A stretch of 64,000 nt of DNA from Streptococcus toyakuensis (GCF_024346585.1 NZ_AP024523.1:877001-941000), one strand, 5' to 3'. Positions 45,034-55,233 are shown, numbered from the stretch's first letter. Notes: a model not told the origin generated them from the letters alone. A program made the numbers and translations.

Positions 45034-45987
45034 ATGTTTGTTGCGAGAGATTCTAGGGGAGAATTGGTAAATGTGTTAGAGGATAAGCTTGAGAAGCAAG
45101 CATACACCTGCCCAGCTTGTGGAGGTCAGCTCCGTTTGCGTCAAGGACCAAGTGTCCGGATCCATTTTGCCCACAAAACCTTAAAAGACTGTGATTTTTC
45201 CTCTGAAAATGAAAGTCCAGAACATCTGGAAAATAAGGAAGTCCTTTATCACTGGTTGAAAAAAGAGGCCGAGGTGCAATTAGAATACCTGCTTCCAGAG
45301 CTTAAACAGATTGCGGATGTATTTGTAAATGGCAATCTAGCTTTAGAGGTTCAATGTAGTCCCTTGCCTCAAAAAGTTCTTAAAGAGCGTAGCGAGGGCT
45401 ATCGTAGTCAGGGTTACCAAGTACTGTGGTTGCTGGGAAAAAAACTGTGGCTCAAGGAGCGTTTGACTCGTCTACAACAAGGTTTTCTCTATTTCAGTCA
45501 CAACATGGGCTTTTATGTTTGGGAATTAGACAGTGAAAAACAAGTTTTAAGACTCAAATACCTGATTCACCAAGATCTCCGAGGTAAACTCCATTATCAG
45601 ATTAAGGAATTTCCCTATGGTCACGGTAGTTTACTGGAGATATTACGTTTTCCCTATAAGAAACAAAAAATATCTCATTTTACAGTTTCTCAGGACAAGG
45701 ACATCTGTCGCTATATCCGGCAACAACTCTATTATCAAAATCCTATTTGGATGAAAGAACAAGCAGAAGCCTACCAGAAGGGGGAAAATCTCCTGACTTA
45801 CGGGCTAAAAGAATGGTATCCACAAATTCGACCATTAGTAGGTAATTTTTGCCAAATTGAGAAAGATTTGACTCGCTATTATCAGTATTTTCAAACCTAT
45901 TATCAAGAAAATCCTCAAAATGATTGGCAAAAGCTCTATCCACCAGCCTTTTATCAGCAATATTTCTTAAAAAATATGGTAGAATAG
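45034..45987 (+). CDS. coiA: Competence protein CoiA
   Basis: Late competence protein needed for recombination of taken-up DNA. The 317-residue protein has an N-terminal zinc-ribbon-like motif (C-P-A-C near residues 25-28, with I-H-F-A-H-K near residue 46) and a nuclease-like core of the PD-(D/E)xK type: IADVFVNGNLALEVQCSPL near residues 90-108 supplies the D and E-V-Q residues. The C-terminal half is rich in Tyr, Gln and Lys. AAGGAGGG is the ribosome site, and the cin-box upstream makes it competence-specific. Confidence 0.94.
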   Translation: MFVARDSRGELVNVLEDKLEKQAYTCPACGGQLRLRQGPSVRIHFAHKTLKDCDFSSENESPEHLENKEVLYHWLKKEAEVQLEYLLPELKQIADVFVNGNLALEVQCSPLPQKVLKERSEGYRSQGYQVLWLLGKKLWLKERLTRLQQGFLYFSHNMGFYVWELDSEKQVLRLKYLIHQDLRGKLHYQIKEFPYGHGSLLEILRFPYKKQKISHFTVSQDKDICRYIRQQLYYQNPIWMKEQAEAYQKGENLLTYGLKEWYPQIRPLVGNFCQIEKDLTRYYQYFQTYYQENPQNDWQKLYPPAFYQQYFLKNMVE

Positions 45988-46005
45988 AAAGGATGGAGGA
46001 ATCTA

Positions 46006-47808
46006 ATGGTATTACAAAGACATGAAATAAATGAAAAAGATACATGGGATCTATCAACGATCTACCCAACTGACCAGGCTTGGGAAGAAGCCTTAAAAGA
46101 TTTAACAGAACAACTGGAGAAAGTAAGCCAGTATGAAGGTCATCTCTTGGATAGCGCGGATAGCCTACTAGAAATTACTGAATTTTCTCTTGAAATGGAA
46201 CGCCAGATGGAGAAGCTTTACGTCTATGCTCATATGAAGAATGATCAGGATACACGTGAAGCCAAGTACCAAGAGTACTATGCCAAGGCAATGACACTCT
46301 ACAGCCAGCTAGACCAAGCCTTTTCATTCTATGAGCCTGAATTTATGGAGATTAGTGAAGAGCAGTATGCTGACTTTTTAGAGGCTCAACCAAAATTGCA
46401 GGTTTATCAACACTATTTTGACAAGCTTTTACAAGGCAAGGAACACGTTCTATCACAACGTGAAGAAGAATTATTGGCTGGAGCTGGAGAAATCTTTGGT
46501 TCGGCAAGTGAAACCTTCGCTATCTTGGACAATGCGGATATTGTATTCCCTTATGTCCTTGACGATGATGGTAAGGAAGTTCAGCTATCTCATGGGACTT
46601 ACACACGTTTGATGGAGTCTAAAAATCGTGAGGTGCGTCGTGGTGCCTATCAAGCACTTTATGCGACTTATGAACAATTCCAACATACCTATGCCAAAAC
46701 CTTGCAAACCAATGTTAAGGTGCAAAACTACCGTGCCAAAGTTCGCAACTATAAGAGTGCTCGTCATGCAGCCCTAGCAGCGAATTTTGTTCCAGAAAGT
46801 GTTTATGACAATTTGGTAGCAGCAGTTCGCAAGCATTTGCCACTCTTACATCGTTACCTGGAGTTGCGTTCAAAGATTTTGGGGATTTCAGACCTCAAGA
46901 TGTATGATGTTTACACTCCGCTTTCGTCTGTCGAATATAGTTTTACCTACCAAGAAGCCTTGAAAAAAGCAGAAGAAGCCTTGGCAGTCTTGGGTGAGGA
47001 TTACTTGAGCCGTGTTAAACGTGCCTTCAGCGAGCGTTGGATTGATGTTTACGAAAATCAAGGCAAGCGTTCAGGAGCCTACTCTGGTGGTTCTTACGAT
47101 ACCAATGCTTTTATGCTTCTCAACTGGCAGGACAATCTAGACAATCTTTTTACTCTTGTTCATGAAACAGGTCACAGTATGCATTCCAGCTATACTCGCG
47201 AAACTCAGCCTTATGTTTACGGAGATTATTCTATCTTCTTGGCTGAGATTGCATCAACTACCAATGAAAATATCTTAACGGAGAAATTATTGGAAGAAGT
47301 GGAAGATGATGCAACGCGCTTTGCGATTCTCAATAACTTCCTAGATGGTTTCCGTGGAACAGTTTTCCGCCAAACTCAATTTGCTGAGTTTGAACACGCT
47401 ATTCACCAAGCGGATCAAAATGGTGAAGTCTTGACAAGCGATTTCCTAAATAAACTCTATGCAGACTTGAACCAAGTGTATTATGGTCTGAGTAAGGAAG
47501 ACAATCCTGAAATCCAATACGAGTGGGCACGTATTCCACACTTCTACTATAACTACTATGTATACCAATATTCAACAGGTTTTGCAGCAGCCTCAGCCCT
47601 GGCTGAAAAGATTGTTCATGGTAGTCAAGAAGACCGTGACCGTTATATCGACTACCTCAAGGCAGGTAAATCTGACTATCCACTTAATGTCATGAGAAAA
47701 GCTGGTGTTGATATGGAGAAGGAAGACTATCTCAACGATGCCTTTGCAGTCTTTGAACGTCGTTTAAATGAGTTTGAAGCACTTGTTGAAAAATTGGGAT
47801 TGGCATAA
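46006..47808 (+). CDS. pepF: Oligoendopeptidase F
   Basis: Cytoplasmic M3 zinc metallopeptidase that trims short peptides. The 600-residue protein has the zinc motif His386-E-T-G-His390 ([10 protein letters not shown]) and the downstream glutamate in [16 protein letters not shown] is the ribosome site, 18 bases after coiA, so read-through from the coiA cin-box may raise its expression in competence. An O-methyltransferase gene follows without a gap. Confidence 0.94.
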   Translation: MVLQRHEINEKDTWDLSTIYPTDQAWEEALKDLTEQLEKVSQYEGHLLDSADSLLEITEFSLEMERQMEKLYVYAHMKNDQDTREAKYQEYYAKAMTLYSQLDQAFSFYEPEFMEISEEQYADFLEAQPKLQVYQHYFDKLLQGKEHVLSQREEELLAGAGEIFGSASETFAILDNADIVFPYVLDDDGKEVQLSHGTYTRLMESKNREVRRGAYQALYATYEQFQHTYAKTLQTNVKVQNYRAKVRNYKSARHAALAANFVPESVYDNLVAAVRKHLPLLHRYLELRSKILGISDLKMYDVYTPLSSVEYSFTYQEALKKAEEALAVLGEDYLSRVKRAFSERWIDVYENQGKRSGAYSGGSYDTNAFMLLNWQDNLDNLFTLVHETGHSMHSSYTRETQPYVYGDYSIFLAEIASTTNENILTEKLLEEVEDDATRFAILNNFLDGFRGTVFRQTQFAEFEHAIHQADQNGEVLTSDFLNKLYADLNQVYYGLSKEDNPEIQYEWARIPHFYYNYYVYQYSTGFAAASALAEKIVHGSQEDRDRYIDYLKAGKSDYPLNVMRKAGVDMEKEDYLNDAFAVFERRLNEFEALVEKLGLA

Positions 47809-47809
47809 G

Positions 47810-48523
47810 ATGGTTGAATCGTATAGTAAAAATGCCAATCATAACATGCGTCGTCCTGTTGTCAAGGAAGAAATTGTAGACTTGATGCGTCAGCGTCAAA
47901 AGCAAGTTACAGGTTCTTTGAAAGAATTGGAAGACTTTGCCCGCAAGGAAAATATTCCCATTATTCCCTATGAAACGGTTGCTTATTTCCGTTTTCTCAT
48001 GGAAACCATGCAGCCTAAAAATATTCTGGAAATTGGGACTGCAATCGGTTTTTCAGCCCTCTTGATGGCTGAACACGCACCAAATGCTAAGATTACAACC
48101 ATTGACCGCAATCCAGAAATGATTGGTTTTGCCAAGGAAAATTTCGCCCAGTTTGACAGTCGCAAGCAAATTACGCTCCTAGAAGGAGATGCGGTAGATG
48201 TCTTATCTACCTTGACAGAGTCCTATGATTTCGTCTTTATGGATTCAGCTAAGTCTAAATACATCGTCTTTCTGCCAGAAATCCTCAAACATTTGGAAGT
48301 CGGTGGTGTGGTTGTTTTGGATGATATTTTCCAAGGTGGTGATGTTGCTAAGGATATTATGGAAGTCCGTCGTGGTCAGCGAACTATTTACAGAGGACTT
48401 CAAAGACTATTTGATGCAACCTTAGACAATCCAGGACTCACCGCAACATTAGTACCTCTGGGGGACGGTATTCTCATGCTTCGTAAAAATGTAGCAGATG
48501 TTCAATTGCCTGACAGCGAATGA
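47810..48523 (+). CDS. O-methyltransferase, TrmR/YrrM family
   Basis: A 237-residue class I SAM methyltransferase, with motif I LEIGTAIGFSALLMAEHAP near residues 66-84, ITTIDRNPEMIGFAKENF and FMDSAKSKYI. This group includes TrmR, which methylates 5-hydroxyuridine at tRNA position 34, and catechol O-methyltransferase-like enzymes; TrmR is the more likely role in Firmicutes. The frame is open from 47768, but the ATG at 47810 directly after the pepF stop (47806-47808) fits. It is followed by prsA. Confidence 0.87.
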   Translation: MVESYSKNANHNMRRPVVKEEIVDLMRQRQKQVTGSLKELEDFARKENIPIIPYETVAYFRFLMETMQPKNILEIGTAIGFSALLMAEHAPNAKITTIDRNPEMIGFAKENFAQFDSRKQITLLEGDAVDVLSTLTESYDFVFMDSAKSKYIVFLPEILKHLEVGGVVVLDDIFQGGDVAKDIMEVRRGQRTIYRGLQRLFDATLDNPGLTATLVPLGDGILMLRKNVADVQLPDSE

Positions 48524-48550
48524 TTTTCAGAAAAATTTAAGAAAATATAG

Positions 48551-48556
48551 TAAAAT
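48551..48556 (+). promoter_or_regulatory. Probable -10 box for prsA
   Basis: TAAAAT lies 33 bases before the prsA start in an AT-rich gap; no good -35 is seen. Confidence 0.35.
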
Positions 48557-48589
48557 AGATAGGGTAACACTTATCTCAAAGGAGTAGAC

Positions 48590-49528
48590 ATGAAGAAAAA
48601 ACTATTGGCAGGTGCCATTACACTATTATCAGTAGCAACTTTAGCAGCTTGTTCGAAAGGTTCAGAAGGGGCAGATCTTATCAGCATGAAAGGGGATGTC
48701 ATCACAGAACATCAATTTTATGAGCAAGTGAAAAGCAATCCTTCAGCTCAACAAGTATTGTTGAACATGACCATCCAAAAAGTATTTGAGAAGCAATATG
48801 GCTCAGAAGTAGATGACAAAGAAGTCAACGATACTATTGCCGAAGAAGAGAAACAATATGGTGAGAACTACCAACGTGTCTTATCGCAAGCAGGAATGAC
48901 TCTTGAAACACGTAAAGCTCAAATTCGTACAAGTAAATTGGTTGAGTTGGCAGTTAAGAAAGCAGCAGAAGCTGAATTGACAGATGATGCTTACAAGAAG
49001 GCCTTTGACGAATACACTCCTGATGTGACTGCTCAAATTATCCGTTTGGACAATGAAGACAAAGCTAAAGAAATTCTTGAAAAAGCTAAAGCTAGTGATG
49101 CAGACTTTGCTCAATTAGCCAAAGATAATTCAACAGATGAGAAAACTAAAGCGAATGGTGGAGAAATCACTTTTGATTCTGCTTCAACAGAAGTACCAGA
49201 ACAAGTTAAAAAAGCTGCTTTTGCTTTAGATGTAAACGGTGTTTCTGATGTGATTAGCGTTACTGGAACACAAGCCTACAGCAGTCAATATTACATTGTT
49301 AAACTGATTAAGAAAACAGAAAAATCATCTAATATTGACGATTACAAAGAAAAATTAAAAACTGTTATCTTAACTCAAAAACAAAACGACGCATCATTTG
49401 TTCAAAGTATTATCGGAAAAGAATTGCAAGCAGCCAATATCAAGGTTAAAGATCAAGCCTTCCAAAATATCTTCACTCAATACATCGGTGGTGGAGATTC
49501 AAGCTCAAGCAGTTCTTCAAAAGAATAA
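48590..49528 (+). CDS. prsA: Foldase lipoprotein PrsA (parvulin-type peptidyl-prolyl isomerase)
   Basis: Membrane-anchored lipoprotein that helps secreted proteins fold outside the membrane. The 312-residue protein has a lipobox L-A-A-C with Cys21, an N-terminal chaperone region, a parvulin-like domain (about residues 140-235, VTAQIIRLDNEDKAKEILEKAKA to FALDVNGVSDVIS) and a Ser-rich tail. The parvulin region is divergent (for example no clear catalytic His pair), as in other streptococcal PrsA. AAAGGAG is the ribosome site. A terminator follows. Confidence 0.93.
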   Translation: MKKKLLAGAITLLSVATLAACSKGSEGADLISMKGDVITEHQFYEQVKSNPSAQQVLLNMTIQKVFEKQYGSEVDDKEVNDTIAEEEKQYGENYQRVLSQAGMTLETRKAQIRTSKLVELAVKKAAEAELTDDAYKKAFDEYTPDVTAQIIRLDNEDKAKEILEKAKASDADFAQLAKDNSTDEKTKANGGEITFDSASTEVPEQVKKAAFALDVNGVSDVISVTGTQAYSSQYYIVKLIKKTEKSSNIDDYKEKLKTVILTQKQNDASFVQSIIGKELQAANIKVKDQAFQNIFTQYIGGGDSSSSSSSKE

Positions 49529-49531
49529 AAC

Positions 49532-49557
49532 AGAAAAGAGCCAAGTGCTCTTTTTCT
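49532..49557 (+). terminator. Terminator after prsA
   Basis: AGAAAAGAGC pairs with GCTCTTTTTCT around CAAGT, with the T-run in the right arm. Confidence 0.8.
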
Positions 49558-49609
49558 TATGAGAAAATCTTCTATCTTAAGGGTAAGAGTTTTTTTCTTT
49601 CGGAAAAAA

Positions 49610-49618
49610 TGGTATAAT
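49610..49618 (+). promoter_or_regulatory. Extended -10 promoter for ftsW
   Basis: TGGTATAAT (TG-N-TATAAT) lies 70 bases before ftsW, giving a leader of about 65 bases. Confidence 0.6.
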
Positions 49619-49688
49619 AGCAATCAAAACTAGAAAATAAACGGAATTTGGGAATAATTTCTTTTGTTCTCATTAGATTGGTGATACT

Positions 49689-50912
49689 ATGAAGATTAGT
49701 AAGAGGCACCTGTTAAACTATTCTATTCTAGTTCCTTACTTACTTTTATCTATTTTGGGTTTGATTGTAGTCTATTCTACAACCAGTGCCATTCTTATCG
49801 AAGAAGGTAAAAGTGCCCTCCAATTGGTTCGAAGTCAGGGAATGTTTTGGATATTTAGTTTAATATTGATTGTCTTGATATATAAGCTGAAACTGAATTT
49901 TTTAAGAAAAGAACGACTTTTATTTATTGTTATGTTTGTTGAGCTGATTCTCTTAGCTCTGGCTCGCTTAATTGGTACGCCAGTCAATGGAGCCTATGGT
50001 TGGATTTCAGTAGGACCTTTGACCATTCAGCCAGCGGAGTATTTGAAGATTATCATCGTCTGGTACTTGGCCCAACGTTTTTCAAAACAACAAGATGAAA
50101 TTGGTATTTACGATTTCCAAGTTTTAACTCAAAATCAATGGATTCCTCGTGCTTTTAATGATTGGCGCTTTGTCCTCTTGGTAATGATAGGAAGTTTGGC
50201 TATCTTCCCAGATCTGGGGAATGCGACTATCCTAGCTCTGGTTGCCTTGATTATGTATACAGTTAGTGGGATTGCTCATCGTTGGTTTATAGCCTTTATC
50301 GGTGTATTGGTAGGAGTTTCAGCCCTATCCTTATCAGCTATTTCTATGATTGGGGTTGATAAGTTTTCAAAAGTTCCAGTATTTGGTTACGTTGCTAAGC
50401 GTTTCAGTGCCTACTTTAATCCCTTTGCTGATTTGGCAGGAGCAGGCCACCAACTTGCAAATTCCTACTTTGCCATGGTAAATGGTGGTTGGTTTGGTCT
50501 AGGATTAGGAAATTCAATCGAAAAACGTGGTTATTTACCAGAGGCCCATACAGACTTTGTATTTTCAATTGTCATTGAAGAGTTTGGATTTGTGGGAGCC
50601 AGCTTGATTTTAGCACTTGTCTTTTTCCTGATTTTACGAATTATTCTAGTCGGTATTCGTGCTAAGAATCCCTTTAATTCCATGATGGCGATTGGAGTTG
50701 GGGGGATGATGCTGGTACAGGTCTTTGTCAATATCGGTGGAATTTCTGGCATTATTCCTTCGACAGGAGTAACCTTCCCCTTCCTATCACAAGGAGGGAA
50801 CAGTCTCCTAGTCTTGTCTGTAGCCATCGCCTTTGTCTTAAATATTGATGCAAGTGAAAAACGTGCCCAATTATATGAGGAGTTAGAAGCTCACTCATCA
50901 AACTATATGTAG
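49689..50912 (+). CDS. ftsW: Cell-division SEDS protein FtsW (septal peptidoglycan polymerase)
   Basis: Glycan polymerase of the SEDS family that works with a class B PBP at the septum. The 407-residue protein is predicted to have about ten membrane helices and shows IQPAEYLKII near residue 118, the extracellular loop PVFGYVAKRFSAYFNPFAD and the C-terminal GGISGIIPSTGVTFPFLSQGGNSLL signature. The pairing with ppc is the order I recall for pneumococcus and supports ftsW rather than rodA. GTGATACT gives only a weak ribosome site. Confidence 0.93.
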   Translation: MKISKRHLLNYSILVPYLLLSILGLIVVYSTTSAILIEEGKSALQLVRSQGMFWIFSLILIVLIYKLKLNFLRKERLLFIVMFVELILLALARLIGTPVNGAYGWISVGPLTIQPAEYLKIIIVWYLAQRFSKQQDEIGIYDFQVLTQNQWIPRAFNDWRFVLLVMIGSLAIFPDLGNATILALVALIMYTVSGIAHRWFIAFIGVLVGVSALSLSAISMIGVDKFSKVPVFGYVAKRFSAYFNPFADLAGAGHQLANSYFAMVNGGWFGLGLGNSIEKRGYLPEAHTDFVFSIVIEEFGFVGASLILALVFFLILRIILVGIRAKNPFNSMMAIGVGGMMLVQVFVNIGGISGIIPSTGVTFPFLSQGGNSLLVLSVAIAFVLNIDASEKRAQLYEELEAHSSNYM

Positions 50913-50936
50913 AGTTGATAGTGGAAAGGATGACCT

Positions 50937-53633
50937 ATGTCTCTTCAAAAATTAGAAAACTATAGTAATAAAGCTGTCGTGCAAGAAGAAGTATTGATTT
51001 TAACAGAATTGTTAGAAGATATCACTAAAAATATGCTTGCCCCAGAGACTTTTGCAAAAATCATGGAGTTGAAAGAATTATCAACTCAAGAAGATTATCA
51101 GGGCTTGAACCAACTGGTTACTAGTCTGTCAAATGATGAAATGGCTTATATTTCACGCTATTTCTCTATCTTGCCCCTCTTGATTAATATTTCAGAAGAC
51201 GTGGATTTGGCTTATGAAATCAACCACCAAAATAATATCGATCAAGATTATCTTGGGAAATTATCAGCAACAATCAAAATGGTTGCTGAAAAAGAAAATG
51301 CGGTTGAAATTCTTGAACACTTGAATGTTGTCCCTGTTTTGACAGCCCATCCAACACAAGTGCAACGTAAGAGTATGTTGGATTTGACCAACCATATCCA
51401 CACCCTCTTGCGTAAGTATCGTGATGTGAAATTAGGCTTGATTAATAAGGAAAAATGGCATAATGATCTCCGTCGTTACATTGAGATTATCATGCAGACA
51501 GACATGATTCGTGAAAAAAAATTGAAAGTAACCAATGAAATCACGAATGTTATGGAATACTACAATAGTTCATTTCTGAAGGCAGTTCCTCATTTGACTG
51601 CTGAGTACAAGCGTCTCGCTAAAAAACACGGTTTGGAGTTGAAACATCCTAAACCAATTACCATGGGAATGTGGATTGGTGGAGACCGTGATGGTAATCC
51701 TTTTGTTACAGCAGATACCTTGAAACAATCTGCTATGACTCAGTGTGAAGTCATCATGAACTACTATGATGAAAAGATTTACCAACTTTATCGTGAATTC
51801 TCTCTCTCAACCAGTATTGTCAATGTGAGCAAGCAAGTCAGAGAAATGGCTCGTCAATCCAAGGATAATTCAATTTATCGTGAAAAAGAACTTTACCGCC
51901 GTGCCTTATTTGATATTCAATCAAAAATCCAAGCAACAAAAACCTATCTAATTGAAGATAAGGAAGTTGGAGCGCGCTATGAAACAGCCAATGATTTTTA
52001 TAAGGATTTAATTACTATTCGTGATTCTCTCTTGGAAAATAAGGGTGAAGCACTGATTTCTGGTGATTTTGTTGAGCTGATTCAGGCAGTTGAAATTTTT
52101 GGTTTCTATTTGGCATCTATTGACATGCGTCAAGATTCTAGTGTTCACGAAGCCTGTGTAGCTGAACTCTTGAAATCAGCGGGTATTCATTCTCATTATA
52201 GCGAACTCAGTGAAGAAGAAAAATGCCAGCTTCTTCTGAAAGAATTAGAGGAAGATCCACGTATTCTTTCTGCCACTCACGTTGAAAAATCAGAGTTACT
52301 TGAAAAAGAATTAGCAATCTTTAAGGCTGCTCGTAAGTTGAAAGATAAGTTGGGAGATGATGTCATTCGTCAGACTATCATTTCACATGCAACCAGCGTA
52401 TCAGACATGTTGGAATTGGCTATCTTGCTAAAAGAAGTAGGGTTAGTTGATAAAGAAAGAGCCCGTGTCCAAATTGTTCCTCTCTTTGAAACAATTGAGG
52501 ACTTGGACCACTCAGAAGAAACTATGAGAGAATACCTTTCTCTTCCTCTTGCTAAGAAATGGATTGCTTCACGTAATAACTACCAAGAAATCATGCTTGG
52601 TTACTCTGATAGTAATAAAGATGGTGGTTACCTTTCATCATGTTGGACCCTCTACAAGGCTCAACAACAATTGACTGCTATTGGAGATGAATTTGGCGTT
52701 AAGGTTACCTTCTTCCACGGCCGTGGTGGGACTGTCGGTCGTGGTGGTGGACCAACCTATGAAGCCATCACCTCTCAACCTCTCAAGTCCATTAAGGATC
52801 GTATCCGCTTGACGGAGCAGGGTGAAGTAATTGGCAATAAATATGGTAACAAAGACGCAGCTTACTATAACCTTGAAATGTTGGTTTCGGCGGCCATTAA
52901 CCGTATGATTACTCAGAAGAAGAGCGATACCAACACCTCAAATCGTTACGAAGCTATTATGGACCAAGTGGTGGACCGTAGTTACGATATCTACCGTGAT
53001 TTGGTCTTTGGTAATGATCATTTCTATGATTATTTCTTCGAGTCAAGTCCAATCAAGGCTATTTCAAGCTTTAATATTGGTTCTCGTCCAGCCGCTCGTA
53101 AGACTATTACTGAAATCGGTGGTTTGCGAGCTATCCCTTGGGTATTCTCATGGTCGCAAAGTCGCGTCATGTTCCCTGGATGGTATGGAGTTGGTTCAAG
53201 CTTCAAGGAATTTATCGATAAAAATCCAGAGAATATTGCTATCTTACGAGATATGTACCAAAATTGGCCTTTCTTCCAATCGCTTCTTTCAAATGTCGAC
53301 ATGGTCTTGTCAAAATCAAATATGAATATTGCTTTTGAATATGCCAAACTGTGTGAGGATGAAGAAGTAAAAGCAATCTATGAGACTATTCTAAATGAAT
53401 GGCAAGTCACCAAGGAAGTCATCTTGGCTATCGAAGGTTACGATGAACTCTTGGCTGAAAATCCATATCTAAAAGCAAGTTTGGATTATCGTATGCCTTA
53501 CTTTAATATTCTCAACTATATCCAGTTGGAGTTGATTAAACGTCAACGCCGAGGAGAATTATCAAGCGATCAAGAAAAATTAATCCATACAACCATCAAC
53601 GGAATTGCGACAGGATTGCGTAATTCGGGCTGA
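50937..53633 (+). CDS. ppc: Phosphoenolpyruvate carboxylase
   Basis: Converts phosphoenolpyruvate and bicarbonate to oxaloacetate, feeding aspartate and glutamate synthesis in a cell with an incomplete TCA cycle. The 898-residue protein has the catalytic segments [12 protein letters not shown] near residue 139, [11 protein letters not shown] near residue 245 and [19 protein letters not shown] near residue 593, and ends in RNSG, where the terminal Gly is typical for the family. AAAGGATGA is the ribosome site. A terminator follows. Confidence 0.97.
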   Translation: MSLQKLENYSNKAVVQEEVLILTELLEDITKNMLAPETFAKIMELKELSTQEDYQGLNQLVTSLSNDEMAYISRYFSILPLLINISEDVDLAYEINHQNNIDQDYLGKLSATIKMVAEKENAVEILEHLNVVPVLTAHPTQVQRKSMLDLTNHIHTLLRKYRDVKLGLINKEKWHNDLRRYIEIIMQTDMIREKKLKVTNEITNVMEYYNSSFLKAVPHLTAEYKRLAKKHGLELKHPKPITMGMWIGGDRDGNPFVTADTLKQSAMTQCEVIMNYYDEKIYQLYREFSLSTSIVNVSKQVREMARQSKDNSIYREKELYRRALFDIQSKIQATKTYLIEDKEVGARYETANDFYKDLITIRDSLLENKGEALISGDFVELIQAVEIFGFYLASIDMRQDSSVHEACVAELLKSAGIHSHYSELSEEEKCQLLLKELEEDPRILSATHVEKSELLEKELAIFKAARKLKDKLGDDVIRQTIISHATSVSDMLELAILLKEVGLVDKERARVQIVPLFETIEDLDHSEETMREYLSLPLAKKWIASRNNYQEIMLGYSDSNKDGGYLSSCWTLYKAQQQLTAIGDEFGVKVTFFHGRGGTVGRGGGPTYEAITSQPLKSIKDRIRLTEQGEVIGNKYGNKDAAYYNLEMLVSAAINRMITQKKSDTNTSNRYEAIMDQVVDRSYDIYRDLVFGNDHFYDYFFESSPIKAISSFNIGSRPAARKTITEIGGLRAIPWVFSWSQSRVMFPGWYGVGSSFKEFIDKNPENIAILRDMYQNWPFFQSLLSNVDMVLSKSNMNIAFEYAKLCEDEEVKAIYETILNEWQVTKEVILAIEGYDELLAENPYLKASLDYRMPYFNILNYIQLELIKRQRRGELSSDQEKLIHTTINGIATGLRNSG

Positions 53634-53641
53634 TGTCTTTC

Positions 53642-53672
53642 AAACTTCCTCTTTTCTATAGGGGAAGTTTTT
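53642..53672 (+). terminator. Terminator after ppc
   Basis: AAACTTCC pairs with GGAAGTTT across a loop of about 14 bases, then TT. Confidence 0.78.
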
Positions 53673-53701
53673 GAATCTTTCAAAAAAATGCTAAAAGAGT
53701 C

Positions 53702-53729
53702 TTGACAAGTAGTTGAAAAATGATATAAT
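53702..53729 (+). promoter_or_regulatory. Promoter of the tryptophan T-box and trpXYZ
   Basis: TTGACA (53702-53707) and TATAAT (53724-53729), both perfect, have a 16-base spacer. Confidence 0.8.
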
Positions 53730-53736
53730 TTAACCA

Positions 53737-53983
53737 TTCAGAAAAGTAATCATTCAAACTTTTTAGAGAGTCTGTGGTAGCTGAAAACAGATAAGTGATG
53801 ATGATGAAAATTGGGCTGAATGGTATTTAGAATTTGAAATCATAAAAATTCGGTGAGCACACCTTACAGTGCATCTCGTTATTGCGAGACAGAGCGATAG
53901 GGAAATTCCCTATAAATGAGGTGGTACCGCGCATCGACGTCCTCACACAAGTTTTTTGTGTGAGGACTTTTTTGATGGAGGTT
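53737..53983 (+). promoter_or_regulatory. T-box riboswitch, tryptophan specifier
   Basis: The leader has the conserved T-box AGGTGGTACCGCG (53929-53941), stem I with GTAGCTGAAAACAGA-type elements, and a final terminator in which GTCCTCACACAA (53949-53960) pairs with TTGTGTGAGGAC (53966-53977) followed by six T. In the specifier region the sequence CTGAATGGTATTT offers TGG (53821-53823), the Trp codon. When uncharged tRNA-Trp binds, the antiterminator forms and the downstream genes are expressed. This agrees with trpXYZ as a tryptophan importer. Confidence 0.92.
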
Positions 53984-53996
53984 AGTATGGAAAGAA

Positions 53997-54056
53997 AACG
54001 ATGGCGTCGCTTGTTTATACTCAATGAAAATCAAAAAGCAAACTAGGAAGCTAGCC
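53997..54056 (+). CDS. Short ORF between the T-box and trpX (19 codons), function unknown
   Basis: ATGGAGG at 53985-53991 is a good ribosome site 5 bases before an ATG at 53997. The frame reads MERKRWRRLFILNENQKAN and stops inside the BOX element, whose sequence supplies the last 12-13 codons. It contains one Trp codon. It could be the remnant of an ORF interrupted by BOX insertion or a small leader peptide; it may equally be chance. Confidence 0.3.
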
Positions 54057-54120
54057 GCAAGCTGTACTTGAGTACGGTAAGGCGACGCTGACGTGGTTTG
54101 AAGAGATTTTCGAAGAGTAT
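54017..54120 (-). repeat. BOX repeat element, boxA-boxC form without boxB
   Basis: Read on the minus strand it runs from ATACTCTTCGAAAATCTCTT (boxA), through the CGTCAGCGTCGCCTTACCGT core, to GCGGCTAGCTTCCTAGTTTG and CATTGAGTAT (boxC). No boxB unit is present. It lies between the T-box terminator and the trpX start, so every trpXYZ transcript carries it in the leader. Confidence 0.9.
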
Positions 54121-54162
54121 TAGATAAGTGAAGTATTTTAAAGGAATAAAAGGAGAAATAGA

Positions 54163-55158
54163 ATGAAAAATAAACGTTTAATTGGAATTATCGCTGCATT
54201 AGCAGTCTTAGTAGCAGGAAGCTTGATTTACTCTTCAATGAATAAACCAGAAGCTAAGAATGAAAAGAAAGTTGCCAAAGTTGGTGTCCTTCAGTTTGTG
54301 AGCCATCCCTCTCTTGACTTGATTTATAAAGGGATTCAAGATGGACTTGCAGAAGAAGGCTATAAAGATGATCAAGTTAAAATCGACTTTATGAACTCAG
54401 AAGGCGACCAAAGTAAGGTTGCGACAATGAGTAAACAATTGGTTGCAAATGGGAATGACCTTGTAGTAGGGATTGCAACACCAGCTGCTCAAGGCTTGGC
54501 TAGTGCCACAAAAGATCTACCGGTTATCATGGCTGCTATTACAGACCCAATCGGTGCGAACTTGGTTAAAGATTTGAAAAAACCAGGTGGCAACATTACA
54601 GGGGTATCTGACCACAATCCCGCTCAACAACAAGTTGAACTCATCAAAGCTTTGACACCGAATGTGAAAACAATCGGAGCTCTTTACTCAAGTAGCGAAG
54701 ATAATTCCAAAACTCAGGTAGAAGAATTTAAGGCTTATGCTGAAAAAGCAGGTTTGACAGTGGAAACATTTGCAGTTCCTTCAACAAATGAAATTGCTTC
54801 AACAGTTAATGTTATGACTAGCAAGGTCGATGCTATCTGGGTTCCAATTGATAACACCATTGCATCAGCTTTTTCAACAGTTGTATCAAGCAACCAATCC
54901 GCTAAAAAACCAATCTACCCAAGTGCGACTGCCATGGTAGAAGCTGGTGGTTTAGCATCAGTTGTAGTTGACCAACATGACCTTGGTGTGGCAACAGGTA
55001 AAATGATTGCTCAAGTTTTGAAAGGTGCTAAACCAGCTGATACTCCAGTCAATGTCTTTTCAACTGGTAAATCAGTTATCAATAAAAAATTGGCACAAGA
55101 GCTAGGTATTACGATTCCTGAATCTGTTCTAAAAGAAGCAGGACAAGTGATTGAATAA
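54163..55158 (+). CDS. trpX: Tryptophan ABC transporter substrate-binding protein TrpX
   Basis: Extracellular binding protein of the ABC sub-binding (DUF534) family; its position under a Trp T-box indicates tryptophan as substrate. The 331-residue protein has an N-terminal hydrophobic segment (about residues 5-25, LIGIIAALAVLVAGSLIYSS) and the periplasmic-binding fold from VAKVGVLQFVSHPSLDLIYKGI. There is no cysteine for a lipobox, so it is either held by an uncleaved helix or released. AAAGGAG is the ribosome site. It is the first gene of trpXYZ. Confidence 0.92.
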   Translation: MKNKRLIGIIAALAVLVAGSLIYSSMNKPEAKNEKKVAKVGVLQFVSHPSLDLIYKGIQDGLAEEGYKDDQVKIDFMNSEGDQSKVATMSKQLVANGNDLVVGIATPAAQGLASATKDLPVIMAAITDPIGANLVKDLKKPGGNITGVSDHNPAQQQVELIKALTPNVKTIGALYSSSEDNSKTQVEEFKAYAEKAGLTVETFAVPSTNEIASTVNVMTSKVDAIWVPIDNTIASAFSTVVSSNQSAKKPIYPSATAMVEAGGLASVVVDQHDLGVATGKMIAQVLKGAKPADTPVNVFSTGKSVINKKLAQELGITIPESVLKEAGQVIE

Positions 55159-55233
55159 TCTACAATGGAGGAGTTGGGGACATCTCCTCCAATTTTTTAC
55201 AATAGAAATCGTATAGAAAAGGTTAAGAAACAG

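Noticed and set aside
53929..53983. T-box as a control element of an aminoacyl-tRNA synthetase
   Set aside because: No synthetase gene follows; the downstream genes are an ABC importer and the specifier reads UGG, so a tryptophan transporter fits.
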